Origin: Cryomorpha sp963748925
Lineage (GTDB): Bacteria > Bacteroidota > Bacteroidia > Flavobacteriales_D > Cryomorphaceae
DNA length: 64,000 nt
Direction of reading: 5' to 3'
Assembly (NCBI GenBank): GCA_963748925.1
Contig: CAVVKG010000008.1
Span: forward strand, 496,001 to 560,000
Shown here: positions 32,629 through 40,399 of the stretch, one piece after another
How positions within the stretch are numbered: the stretch's first letter is position 1
How the letters are laid out: each line of letters begins with the position of its first letter
Made by a program: the position numbers and the translations under genes
Notes under the pieces: generated by a model
Seen by the model: the letters and a program-made list of their open reading frames with translations, nothing else
Databases searched by the model: none
What the model was told of the DNA's origin: nothing

Positions 32629-33575
32629 TTTCGCTGTTGTGCGCGACGCAATCTGTCGTTTATTGCAACGCCCAAACCGGTTTCAGGCATAGACTCGGCG
32701 AGAATGAGTTCGTAATTTTCAGTGTCGAGCCGTCGCAAGGCTGAAAATAAGTTTTGAGCTGCTTCTCTCAAATCACCTGCTTTGCTCAGTAACTCTCCGG
32801 GTTGCCCATGTGTTTCGGAAAAACCCAAAACTGCAAAATTTCTATTTTTATTTTCTGCTATAAGCGATTCAATATCACCGAACAGGAGAGGTGTTCGGGG
32901 AGCGTAGTGGGATACCAACATGCCTGGTGCACTGGGATTTGAGTTGCTTGAGGTTTGCACCGATACCGTGCCAATTACAGACTCAATATCTTCAATAGGT
33001 ATGCCACCCTTTCTCAATATTACGGCTTTACCTTCCGGGAATGAGACAATAGTAGATTCCAATCCTACAGAGCATTCTCCTCCATCTAGAATGTAGTCGA
33101 TTTTACCGCTCAATTGATCCATAACATGCTGAGCATTGGTAGGACTTATATAGCCGAAGGGATTGGCACTCGGTGCAGCTAATGGGTAGTCAATAGCTTT
33201 TAGAAGCTCTAAAGTCATTTCGTGGAGCGGCATTCGAATTCCTACTGTTGGCAATCCCGAAGAAACCAGATCGGGAACGTGGTCTGATTTGGGAAGAATA
33301 AGCGTTAAGGGTCCGGGCCAGAAAGTTTCTGCTAGCTTTTTGGCCTTCTCAGGAAAACTAACTGTAAGAGAATTCAGCTGATTGATATCGCCAATATGCA
33401 AAATAAGGGGATCAAAATGCGGCCGGCCTTTTGCTTCAAAGATCCCGGCAACGGCTTTGGCGTCGCAGCCATTGGCCGCAAGTCCGTAGACGGTTTCAGT
33501 GGGAATGGCAACCAGTTTGCCTGCATTCAATAAGCTAATGCTGAGCGCTATGTCTTTTCCCTTTTTGGTTTCCAT
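32625..33575 (-). CDS. L-threonylcarbamoyladenylate synthase (Sua5/YrdC family)
   Basis: The start at 33575 (METKKGKDIALSISLLNAGK) is preferred over a longer frame whose first 32 residues look non-coding. The 316-residue product has the YrdC core (VAIPTETVYGLAANGCDAKA, IFEAKGRPHFDPLILHI, KAIDYPLAAPSANPFGYISP, VGLESTIVSF) and the C-terminal Sua5 domain (APGMLVSHYAPRTPL ... GVAINDRLRRAQ). It makes threonylcarbamoyl-AMP from threonine, bicarbonate and ATP for the t6A modification of ANN-decoding tRNAs, in the cytosol. It is convergent with the DUF2490 gene. Confidence 0.93.
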   Translation of the reverse strand: METKKGKDIALSISLLNAGKLVAIPTETVYGLAANGCDAKAVAGIFEAKGRPHFDPLILHIGDINQLNSLTVSFPEKAKKLAETFWPGPLTLILPKSDHVPDLVSSGLPTVGIRMPLHEMTLELLKAIDYPLAAPSANPFGYISPTNAQHVMDQLSGKIDYILDGGECSVGLESTIVSFPEGKAVILRKGGIPIEDIESVIGTVSVQTSSNSNPSAPGMLVSHYAPRTPLLFGDIESLIAENKNRNFAVLGFSETHGQPGELLSKAGDLREAAQNLFSALRRLDTENYELILAESMPETGLGVAINDRLRRAQQRN

Positions 33576-33664
33576 TATATGGATTTTGATGCAAAGGTAA
33601 GCAGTGAATGGGATTGGGAGAAATTTAAAAGGACTGTATGCAATTTTGATTGCTCTAGTTGTTA

Positions 33665-33697
33665 GAATCAAGCTTTAAATCTGCTTCGCAGCTTCGG
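33665..33697. repeat. 33-bp direct repeat, left copy
   Basis: GAATCAAGCTTTAAATCTGC... matches 34326-34358 at 29 of 33 positions, with an uninterrupted 18-base core AAATCTGCTTCGCAGCTT containing a CTGC-TTC-GCAG hairpin. The pair brackets the 163-aa gene at 33756. Confidence 0.75.
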
Positions 33698-33755
33698 AAA
33701 ACCGATATTTCAGAGATTAGCCCGATATTTGGTGATATTGACCAAAAAAGACGTT

Positions 33756-34244
33756 ATGAAATTATTAATTACAACTCTAGCCATCCTCATCACCACAATT
33801 CTCCATGGACAGGATGCAATCGTTTTATCCGCCTCAAATGATACAGTTATTGGCGTTATTTCCAGTACTACCATAAACCACATTATAATAGATGCCCGAA
33901 AAGTGGAAACTCGCCAGGTATCAAGCATGAAGGTAGGCGGTGATTGGTATAGCCCAGCTGAATGGCTAAGCCATCAAGGTGGTAGCATTACTCAAGACCT
34001 GCGCCCACTTGCGCCTTTGCGTCCATCACCTTTTCAAGATTCAGCTGAATTACTGAAAAGGGCAGGTAATCAGGGTACTGCGGGTATCTGCGTTTTAGTA
34101 GGAGCAAGCCTTATCGGCGTAATAGTTGGCGGTGATACTGGTCTAATAATAGGAGGATCAGGTGCAGTTGTAGGTACATTCTTACAGCTTAGTGCCTGGA
34201 CCAATACAAAAAATGCAGGAAAGAAACTTCAGTATATGCCTTAG
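33756..34244 (+). CDS. Exported hypothetical protein with glycine-rich membrane segment
   Basis: The start at 33756 (MKLLITTLAILITTILHGQD) is a signal peptide; an upstream in-frame start at 33729 is not needed. After a ~60-residue beta-rich part (VLSASNDTVIGVISSTTI) and a Pro-rich stretch (QDLRPLAPLRPSPFQD), a glycine-rich hydrophobic segment (CVLVGASLIGVIVGGDTGLI, IGGSGAVVGTFLQL) resembles a glycine zipper. The gene is bracketed by 33-bp direct repeats. There is no family I can name. It may be a Bacteroidota envelope protein, partly similar in layout to the glycine-zipper gene at 1239. Confidence 0.6.
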   Translation: MKLLITTLAILITTILHGQDAIVLSASNDTVIGVISSTTINHIIIDARKVETRQVSSMKVGGDWYSPAEWLSHQGGSITQDLRPLAPLRPSPFQDSAELLKRAGNQGTAGICVLVGASLIGVIVGGDTGLIIGGSGAVVGTFLQLSAWTNTKNAGKKLQYMP

Positions 34245-34325
34245 TCTGCTTCTTAAGTAGCAGTAATCTTGCAGCTAATAGGATTATTCTCCCTTCGGTC
34301 GAATGATCCTTCCTATCCGATAAGG

Positions 34326-34358
34326 GAATCAATCTTCAAATCTGCTTCGCAGCTTTGG
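34326..34358. repeat. 33-bp direct repeat, right copy
   Basis: Partner of 33665-33697 (29 of 33 identical). Located between the end of the 163-aa gene and the tRNA-Arg terminators. Confidence 0.75.
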
Positions 34359-34371
34359 GCTTTTTTCTTTC

Positions 34372-34405
34372 CAAAACCTATTTCGTGCGAGCACGATAGG
34401 TTTTG
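34372..34405. terminator. Long hairpin downstream of tRNA-Arg
   Basis: CAAAACCTA (34372-34380) plus TCGTGC (34383-34388) pair with GCACGA (34391-34396) plus TAGGTTTTG (34397-34405), with only a TT bulge and a GA loop. It is a second, nearly perfect 15-bp stem after the main terminator, and may also terminate the convergent plus-strand gene. Confidence 0.6.
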
Positions 34406-34414
34406 AAAAGAAAA

Positions 34415-34447
34415 AAGCTACAATTTCGCATAGCGAAATTGTAGCTT
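34415..34447 (-). terminator. Terminator of tRNA-Arg, 15-bp perfect stem
   Basis: AAGCTACAATTTCGC (34415-34429) and its exact complement (34433-34447) flank a 3-base loop; the adjoining A-run at 34406-34416 is a T-tract on the minus strand. It is 10 bases beyond the tRNA 3' end. Confidence 0.85.
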
Positions 34448-34457
34448 GATCATCTAG

Positions 34458-34531
<74 letters not shown>

Positions 34532-35047
34532 AATAATTTCTAACTTCAGTTTCACTCCTTTAAGCGAAACTTAATCTTTTTATATTCCTTATCGCGTCGG
34601 CCTTCGACCGTGCTGACCTTTTTAGCGTCAGTATGCTCTATCCAGCTGAGCTACGCGACCAATAATTTCTAACTTCAGTTTCACTACATTAAGCTAAACT
34701 TAATCTTTTTACGTTCATTATCGCGTCGGCCTTCGACCGTGCTGACCTTTTTAGCGTCAGTATGCTCTATCCAGCTGAGCTACGCGACCAATAATTTCTA
34801 ACTTCAGTTTCACTCCTTTAAGCGAAACTTAATCTTTTTATATTCCTTATCGCGTCGGCCTTCGACCGTGCTGACCTTTTTAGCGTCAGTATGCTCTATC
34901 CAGCTGAGCTACGCGACCAATAATTTCTAACTTCAGTTTCACTACATTAAGCGAAACTTAAACTTTTTATGTTCCTCATCGCGTCGGCCTTCGACCGTGC
35001 TGACCTTTTTAGCGTCAATATGCTCTATCCAGCTGAGCTACGCGACC
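34532..35047 (-). repeat. 4 x 129-bp tandem array of tRNA-Arg-like units
   Basis: Four units of exactly 129 bp end at 34660, 34789, 34918 and 35047. On the minus strand each starts with the first 27 nt of tRNA-Arg unchanged (GGTCGCGTAGCTCAGCTGG...), then a new arm CTGAC-9 nt-GTCAG in the anticodon-arm place, CGGTCGAAGG, a short GTCG-AAGGC-CGAC hairpin where the T arm should be, and CGCGATA able to pair with the 5' acceptor strand except at the last base. A ~50-nt linker with a further AGTTTC...GAAACT stem leads to the next unit. Units 1 and 3 agree, and units 2 and 4 resemble each other. The array sits between promoter and tRNA. Confidence 0.9.
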
Positions 35048-35065
35048 AAATTTTATTTGGGAGTG

Positions 35066-35073
35066 CAAAAATA
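35066..35073 (-). promoter_or_regulatory. Candidate -7 element of the tRNA-Arg array transcript
   Basis: TATTTTTG on the minus strand fits TAnnTTTG; it is followed by CACTCCCAAAT, matching the tRNA-Pro array leader (CGCTCCCAAAT) at the same place. A good -33 TTTG is not seen 19-21 bases upstream, so the -33 part is weak or absent. Confidence 0.6.
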
Positions 35074-35268
35074 GTAATTCTTATTAATTTACCCATTTTG
35101 TTTATCAATTATCCGAGAGTCTTTTTGAAAATTGGTTGTTTAAAGGGTTATTTTTTTCATTTCCGACATTTGAAATACCGGTTTAAAGATAAATTTCATA
35201 GAAGCATCCTGTAATATCGTTTCTACAAGAACTTTTATTTAACTTACCAGCCAAATCAATTTTGAACT

Positions 35269-37083
35269 ATGACCAATGAAATGAATCCGCTTGTTATCGA
35301 GTGCGCCTGGGAAGTGTGTAATCAAGTAGGTGGAATATATACGGTAATACGATCTAAAGTTCCTGCCGCAGTAGAAGTGTTTGGTGAAAACTACTGCCTG
35401 CTTGGCCCTCTCGAAAATGAGAATATTTCTGCGGAATTTGATCCCATAAATAATCTGAGCGATCCTATTGGAAAAACTGTAGAAAAGATGCGTAATATGG
35501 GTCTTGATGTGCGTTACGGCCGATGGCTTGTAACTGGGAGACCACGAGTAGTTCTGCTTAATCCTCAAAATGTTTACAACAGACTAGATTCATTACACCG
35601 CCATCTCAATGAAGATTTTGGTATAGCTACGCACCGTGAAGATCCTCTGCTCGATAAGATGGTGATGTGGGCAGATTTGAATAAGACCTTCTTCACCATT
35701 TTGAGCAAAGAAGTTTTAAAAGGAAAACGAAAGGTCATTGCTCATTTTCACGAGTGGATGGCGAGTATTCCTATTTTGGATATACGTAAAGACAACCTGC
35801 CTGTTTCAACCGTTTTTACTACTCATGCTACTATGCTGGGTCGGTATTTGGCTGGGAATGATGCAGAATTCTATTCAAAACTGGATAAATACGATTGGGA
35901 AGCTGAATCCAGGAGGTTTGGTATTCTACCGCAAGTGCAAATAGAACGTCTTTCAGCTCACAACGCCGATTCTTTCACTACAGTGAGCGACGTTACAGGA
36001 CTTGAATGTCTTCACTTATTAGGCAAAAACCCAGATTGTATAACTCCAAATGGATTGAACATAACCCGCTATGTTGCATACCATGAAGTTCATAACAGGC
36101 ACGAGTTATTCAAAGACAAAATTCATGAATTTGTAATTGGACATTTCTTTAAATCTTACGATTTTGACCTTGACAACACCTTGTATTTTTTCACTTCGGG
36201 TAGATACGAGTTTCGGAATAAGGGTTTTGATATCACGCTAATGGCCTTGCAATGGCTTAATAAAATGATGGTGAAGGAGGGGATTAAAAAAACGGTTGTT
36301 ATGTTTTTTATTACCAAACGCCCTACCTGGTCTATTAATCCTGAAGTACTCGAATCTCGGGGGGTAATGCAGGAAATTAAAAGAAACTGTGAAGCGATTG
36401 AAAAGCAGCTCGGAGAACGGCTATTTTATGCAGCCGCAAGTTCGCGCGATGAGCACAAACTCCCAGAACTAAACGATTTAATTGATGACTACTGGAAACT
36501 GCGTTATCGAAGAACCATTCAATCCTGGAAGTCTAAACAATGGCCGATTGTGGTAACCCATAATCTTGTTAACGATATTGATGATGAGCTGTTAAATTAT
36601 CTCCGTGGCCAGCAGATGGTCAACTCACCGCTTGATAGGGTGAAAATGGTTTACCATCCTGATTTTATCGAATCTACTAACCCGCTCTTTGGAATTGATT
36701 ATGGCCAGTTTGTTCGTGGATGCCACCTTGGTGTTTTTCCGAGCTATTATGAACCTTGGGGCTATACTCCTCTGGAGTGTGTAGCTCGAGGAGTTCCGGC
36801 TATTACTTCCGATTTATCAGGATTTGGAACTTATGTAAATCAATTAGATTCAGAACATGAGGATAAAGGAGTATTCGTCCTTCAGCGAAATCAGGTAAGC
36901 GAGAAAAAAGCTGCCGAAAACTTAGGAAGATATATGCTTCACTTTGTGAAAACCAGCCGTAGATATAGAATGCTTCAGAGAAATAAGTTGGAAGATTTTT
37001 CAGAAAACTTCGATTGGAAAGTATTAATTGAGCATTATCAAACTGCATATTCAATGGCTTTAAAAGCTTCTGAAGCAGAATAG
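35269..37083 (+). CDS. Glycogen/starch synthase, eukaryote-type GT3 family
   Basis: This 604-residue protein begins MTNEMNPLVIECAWEVCNQV and GGIYTVIRSKVP, the N-terminal signature of GT3 glycogen synthases (animal/fungal type) rather than bacterial GlgA. Other GT3-like segments are AHFHEWMASIP, TTVSDVTGLECLHLLGKNPD, NGLNITRY, FTSGRYEFRNKGFDITLMAL and, near the C-terminus, CHLGVFPSYYEPWGYTPLEC with the conserved E-x7-E pair. It transfers glucose from a nucleotide sugar to a growing alpha-1,4-glucan in the cytosol. Such GT3 enzymes are usual in Bacteroidota. It is monocistronic, ended by the hairpin at 37099-37122. Confidence 0.93.
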   Translation: MTNEMNPLVIECAWEVCNQVGGIYTVIRSKVPAAVEVFGENYCLLGPLENENISAEFDPINNLSDPIGKTVEKMRNMGLDVRYGRWLVTGRPRVVLLNPQNVYNRLDSLHRHLNEDFGIATHREDPLLDKMVMWADLNKTFFTILSKEVLKGKRKVIAHFHEWMASIPILDIRKDNLPVSTVFTTHATMLGRYLAGNDAEFYSKLDKYDWEAESRRFGILPQVQIERLSAHNADSFTTVSDVTGLECLHLLGKNPDCITPNGLNITRYVAYHEVHNRHELFKDKIHEFVIGHFFKSYDFDLDNTLYFFTSGRYEFRNKGFDITLMALQWLNKMMVKEGIKKTVVMFFITKRPTWSINPEVLESRGVMQEIKRNCEAIEKQLGERLFYAAASSRDEHKLPELNDLIDDYWKLRYRRTIQSWKSKQWPIVVTHNLVNDIDDELLNYLRGQQMVNSPLDRVKMVYHPDFIESTNPLFGIDYGQFVRGCHLGVFPSYYEPWGYTPLECVARGVPAITSDLSGFGTYVNQLDSEHEDKGVFVLQRNQVSEKKAAENLGRYMLHFVKTSRRYRMLQRNKLEDFSENFDWKVLIEHYQTAYSMALKASEAE

Positions 37084-37098
37084 AAAGAGCAAAAAAAA

Positions 37099-37122
37099 GC
37101 AGCGATTGATTTCAATCGCTGC
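37099..37122. terminator. Bidirectional terminator
   Basis: GCAGCGATTG (37099-37108) and CAATCGCTGC (37113-37122) around ATTT, with eight A before and eight T after; it serves the glycogen synthase and the convergent lipoprotein gene. Confidence 0.9.
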
Positions 37123-37145
37123 TTTTTTTTACAATATCTTGAGGG

Positions 37146-37652
37146 CTATTTAAAGTAGTTATCGTACAACGTTAAATATTTCGTTAAAACTGACTTGGCT
37201 TCTTCTGCTGTTTTTGCATCACCCGATCCGATCTTTTCGAGATAAGGTTTCATAGGTATCAAATAATTGTGAAGTTGCTCATGAGCTTCTCCCTTCATAG
37301 TACAATTTTGAATAATTCCATCAAAATACCCGGCAAGCTTCTGGGCAAGACCCTGGTAATATTCACGTGTAGAAGCTGGTTGCTTACTATACTCCTCAAT
37401 TACCATTTTCATATTCATGATTCCTTCCGTAGTTTCCGGATTGGCTTCCCATTTTTCGCCATTATTTAACTTTATCTCAGGCATACCAATCGATGATGAG
37501 ATTCCATCTTTATTTGCGGGTACTTCGCTATGCTCTTCGTGATCATGACCGTCGGAGTGCTCATGGGTATCTTGGTCATTTGTATTGCTACTGCAAGAAG
37601 CCAGGGCTAAGTAGACGGTAAGCATTAATAAGTGGGCAATTCGTATTTTCAT
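37146..37652 (-). CDS. Histidine-rich lipoprotein
   Basis: The start at 37652 (MKIRIAHLLMLTVYLALASC) is a lipoprotein signal (lipobox LASC); the frame from 37676 adds eight residues before it. The mature N-terminus is His/Asp/Glu-rich (EHSDGHDHEEHSE), suggesting metal binding. The remaining ~110 residues are helical (EGIMNMKMVIEEYSKQPAST and YDNYFK at the end), similar in style to DUF3347-type periplasmic proteins. No partner genes are nearby. A role in metal handling is inferred only from the His-rich stretch. Confidence 0.7.
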   Translation of the reverse strand: MKIRIAHLLMLTVYLALASCSSNTNDQDTHEHSDGHDHEEHSEVPANKDGISSSIGMPEIKLNNGEKWEANPETTEGIMNMKMVIEEYSKQPASTREYYQGLAQKLAGYFDGIIQNCTMKGEAHEQLHNYLIPMKPYLEKIGSGDAKTAEEAKSVLTKYLTLYDNYFK

Positions 37653-37801
37653 TATTATTCGTTTAGTTTTAGGCAAATATATTCTATCTGTTTTATTCTC
37701 TTAGCCTACTGAGCGTTTTCTTTTTTGATTATCCATGGGCCTGAGGCTTTTGCCTAAATTGTGATCGGCTCATGCATTTAAAAGGATAGTGGAGCTAAGC
37801 T

Positions 37802-38878
37802 TTATTTCTGAATCACGAATTTAGCTGATTGAATTACATTCTGATCTTGAAGAGTTACCGTATAAAGGCCATTTTCTAAACCATCGGTTCCAATTCTTAG
37901 GTTATTCTGTGATGCTGAATTGCCAGTCAAAACTATTTTTCCGGCTACATCAAAAATGGTGTAGCACGCCCCATTTTGAAAAGTGCTATTGTCAATTTGA
38001 ATAAACGATTCAGCCGGGTTAGGCCAGAGTCTGAGTGGTTCAACCTTATCCATGGAAGTGACGCCCAATGTGGCATCCAGTTCAAAAACCCAAAGGCCTG
38101 TCTGCATATCTGAAACGAGCAAACGACCCGATGGCAAATATGGATAAACACCCCAGGCACCTTCGTAACTAGTTTGATGTGGAATGGTGGAGGTGTCATA
38201 GAACCCTAATAAGATGGGGTTTTCAGGATCTTCAATGCTCCAAACATAAACGCCATCATAATAGTATGCCGAATACATTTTATTCTCGTGCAGAATTTGA
38301 TTGTGGGCAATGCTTAATTCATTAACCTCACTTGAAACTGTAGCTAAAACCTGGATATCTGACGGGTCTGAAATGTCTAGAATTTTTATTGGGCTTCCAT
38401 GTGTTTCGTCGGCCATTACATAAATGTCGCCTTCGGGAGTGGGGTAACCGGAATGGTTATAACCCTGTCCGGGATAATTGTCAATGGAGCCCAAAAATTC
38501 TGCAGGGGAGGTGTTGTAGTCGAAAATAGACATGTCAGTGTTTCCTCTGTTGAGCAATGCTAAGCCATCATCTACGTAGAGGTCGTGTATGTATGGTCCT
38601 GTTAGGGATTGATCTATAATTACAGGTTCTTCCGGGTTAGAAATGTCGATTCGCTGCATGCGAATAATACCATTCACACCATCCCTATAGGTAAAAACGG
38701 TGTAGAGAATTGCCTGAGTGGTATCTATAAATATATTATGAGACCCCTTGAGCAACTCATTCGAGTCATAAACTAAATGAACAGAATCAGGAAGGTAGGA
38801 GAGGTCTGCGATTTGGAGGCTGCTCTCACCCTCCTGGCACACCATGTAGAGATAATTGTTGTAACTCATTAGAATCAT
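37802..38878 (-). CDS. Choice-of-anchor B family protein, C-terminal part with T9SS signal
   Basis: This frame holds LVIVD-like beta-propeller repeats (ILDISDPSDIQVLATVSSEV, YDGVYVWSIEDPENPILLGF) and ends with a type A sorting domain (LRLWPNPAESFIQIDN ... GLYTVTLQDQNVIQSAKFVI). It begins inside YNNYLYMVCQEG, i.e. in the middle of a choice-of-anchor B protein, and its N-terminus lies upstream in another frame (38918-39274). A ~105-bp segment around YLYMVCQEG...VYDSNEL is present twice (38765-38870 and 38873-38970, imperfect). The start at 38878 is therefore not genuine. The full protein is a secreted surface protein of unknown role. Confidence 0.75.
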   Translation of the reverse strand: MILMSYNNYLYMVCQEGESSLQIADLSYLPDSVHLVYDSNELLKGSHNIFIDTTQAILYTVFTYRDGVNGIIRMQRIDISNPEEPVIIDQSLTGPYIHDLYVDDGLALLNRGNTDMSIFDYNTSPAEFLGSIDNYPGQGYNHSGYPTPEGDIYVMADETHGSPIKILDISDPSDIQVLATVSSEVNELSIAHNQILHENKMYSAYYYDGVYVWSIEDPENPILLGFYDTSTIPHQTSYEGAWGVYPYLPSGRLLVSDMQTGLWVFELDATLGVTSMDKVEPLRLWPNPAESFIQIDNSTFQNGACYTIFDVAGKIVLTGNSASQNNLRIGTDGLENGLYTVTLQDQNVIQSAKFVIQK

Positions 38879-38917
38879 AAACCAAATGAACAGAGTCAGG
38901 AAGGTAAGAGAGGTCAG

Positions 38918-39274
38918 CTATTTGAAGGCTGCTGCCTTCTTGACAAACCATGTAAAGGTAATTATTGTATTGTGGTAATCACGGTGAACGACAACTGGTC
39001 CTTGCTGTAGGCCGGGTACAAAATCTACTTCTGTCGCTTCCTCAATGGTAGTGATGTCAAGAAAATGTGTTCCCTGAGTGGTTCCTATAATGGCATATTC
39101 TCTACCGTTCTGAGCGTATCCCCACACTTCATTATAAACATTTCCGTAAGCCGAGCTGGCTACCTCTCCACCGCCTGTCCAATTATAAATATTGGTCATA
39201 TTCATAGAATTCTGAGCATGCAGAACTAAGCTTGTGCTAATCCAAATGATAAGTGTGTAAATGAAAGTTTTCAT
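38918..39274 (-). pseudogene. Choice-of-anchor B family protein, N-terminal part (frameshifted)
   Basis: Signal peptide MKTFIYTLIIWISTSLVLHA, then the family start (YNEVWGYAQNGREYAIIGTT, GTHFLDITTIEEATEVDFVP, GPVVVHRDYH). After HRDYH the frame goes wrong: one missing base near 38970-38974 would give YNNYLYMVCQEGSSLQIADL, as in the family. Even after that repair the frame ends soon after VYDSNEL, where the second copy of the same segment begins out of frame. So the gene is broken by a frameshift plus a partial tandem duplication, or it is a fusion of two tandem paralogues. Confidence 0.75.
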
Positions 39275-39655
39275 AGAATGCCTTTTGATTTTCTAAGGTA
39301 CCAAATATTGCTCATTCTACGACCACCTTTCTTTGAAAAAGAAAGAAACCCTTTTAGTTTACTTTTTCGCTATGGTACCACCTTTCACTTTTTTTATATG
39401 GTTTACGAAAGGAAGGCTTTATTATCAATTTCGAGAAAAGTCTCTGACAGAGCATGTATTTCGAGGCGATAACAACGGTGACAACAATGTCGCAGTACAT
39501 GGCTGCTTCGTGGTAATGTCTTTTCTCATCATCATAAATGTTTTAATAGTTACGGTGTAAGGAAACTCCTCTCCGGTTGGTATTTCTTTTGAGTCCGTAT
39601 CGGGATGGGCTGCTTACTATGAAAGAGATTTACAGAAGTTGCCTACTAATTTTCA
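39275..39655. other. Intergenic stretch with no gene seen
   Basis: About 380 bases between divergent/parallel minus-strand genes. It contains an imperfect hairpin (TTTCTTTGAAAAAGAAA, near 39330-39346) and only short, non-coding-like frames. It probably holds the promoter of the choice-of-anchor B gene and the end of the regulator transcript. Confidence 0.4.
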
Positions 39656-40399
39656 CTACACAGCATTTATTCTCTGCATAAATTCCTTTCTATATGACTT
39701 GCTGAGGCCAAGTATTTTACCCCCAACTATAATGGTGCCTTCGTCCATCTCATCCACACGCATAAGGTTAACGATATGCGATCGATGAATTCGTTGAAAT
39801 TGACCCCTTGGAAGGCTTTTTTCCAAGTTTTTCATGGGCATGGTGAGTAGGTAATGATCGGTGGTTGTTACAATTTTGCAGTAGTTTCTCTCGGCTTCAA
39901 TATATAGAATGGTGTCGAGCATTATTTTCACCTTTTTATCTTTGTGTAGCACAAATATTCGATCAGTAAGAGGTGAATCATGCTCACTTTTTTCATCGAG
40001 ATTTCCAAGGAGCATTTTTTCACTCATCCGGCTCACCGTAAGTTCAAGGGTGCGCTTTAGATCTAGTTTTTTAAACGGCTTAGTGAGAAATGCGAATGGT
40101 TTGGTCTCCTTTGCTCTTTGAAAATTTTCGTCATCGGCATTTGCCGTAAGGAAAATTACCGGAATAGGATGCTCATCGTTCAATAAACGAGCGAGTTCAA
40201 CCCCATCCATTTTTCCTTTTAGCTGGATGTCAAGTAGCAGAATATCCGGTTCGTTTATTTTGAGATGTTGGAGAACCTCTTCGCTGCTGGGAATTATTCC
40301 CGTAACCTCGTATCCCAACTCGATTAGATACATCGATATTTTCGCCCCGATGATCATCTCATCTTCTACAATAACTATTTTGGTGCGCTCATCCGCCAT
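39656..40399 (-). CDS. LytTR-family response regulator
   Basis: This 247-residue regulator has a receiver domain (residues ~7-125: acidic pocket E12-D13-E14 in VIVEDEMII, phospho-acceptor D57 in LLLDIQL, K108 in FLTKPFKK) and a C-terminal LytTR DNA-binding domain (~145-245: DRIFVLHKDKKVKIML, YIEAERNYCKIVTT, FQRIHRSHIVNL). Its start overlaps the end of the histidine kinase gene by 11 bases, so the two form a two-component pair. LytTR regulators bind imperfect direct repeats upstream of target genes; no target is evident in the window. Confidence 0.93.
   Translation of the reverse strand: MADERTKIVIVEDEMIIGAKISMYLIELGYEVTGIIPSSEEVLQHLKINEPDILLLDIQLKGKMDGVELARLLNDEHPIPVIFLTANADDENFQRAKETKPFAFLTKPFKKLDLKRTLELTVSRMSEKMLLGNLDEKSEHDSPLTDRIFVLHKDKKVKIMLDTILYIEAERNYCKIVTTTDHYLLTMPMKNLEKSLPRGQFQRIHRSHIVNLMRVDEMDEGTIIVGGKILGLSKSYRKEFMQRINAV

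Noticed and set aside
34300..34330. Plus-strand fragment cggtcgaatgatccttcc resembling tRNA-Arg
   Set aside because: Only short matches in the wrong strand; no arm can be folded, probably chance.
34969..35214. 81-aa plus-strand frame over the tRNA-Arg array end
   Set aside because: It starts inside a repeat unit and reads the promoter region; not coding.
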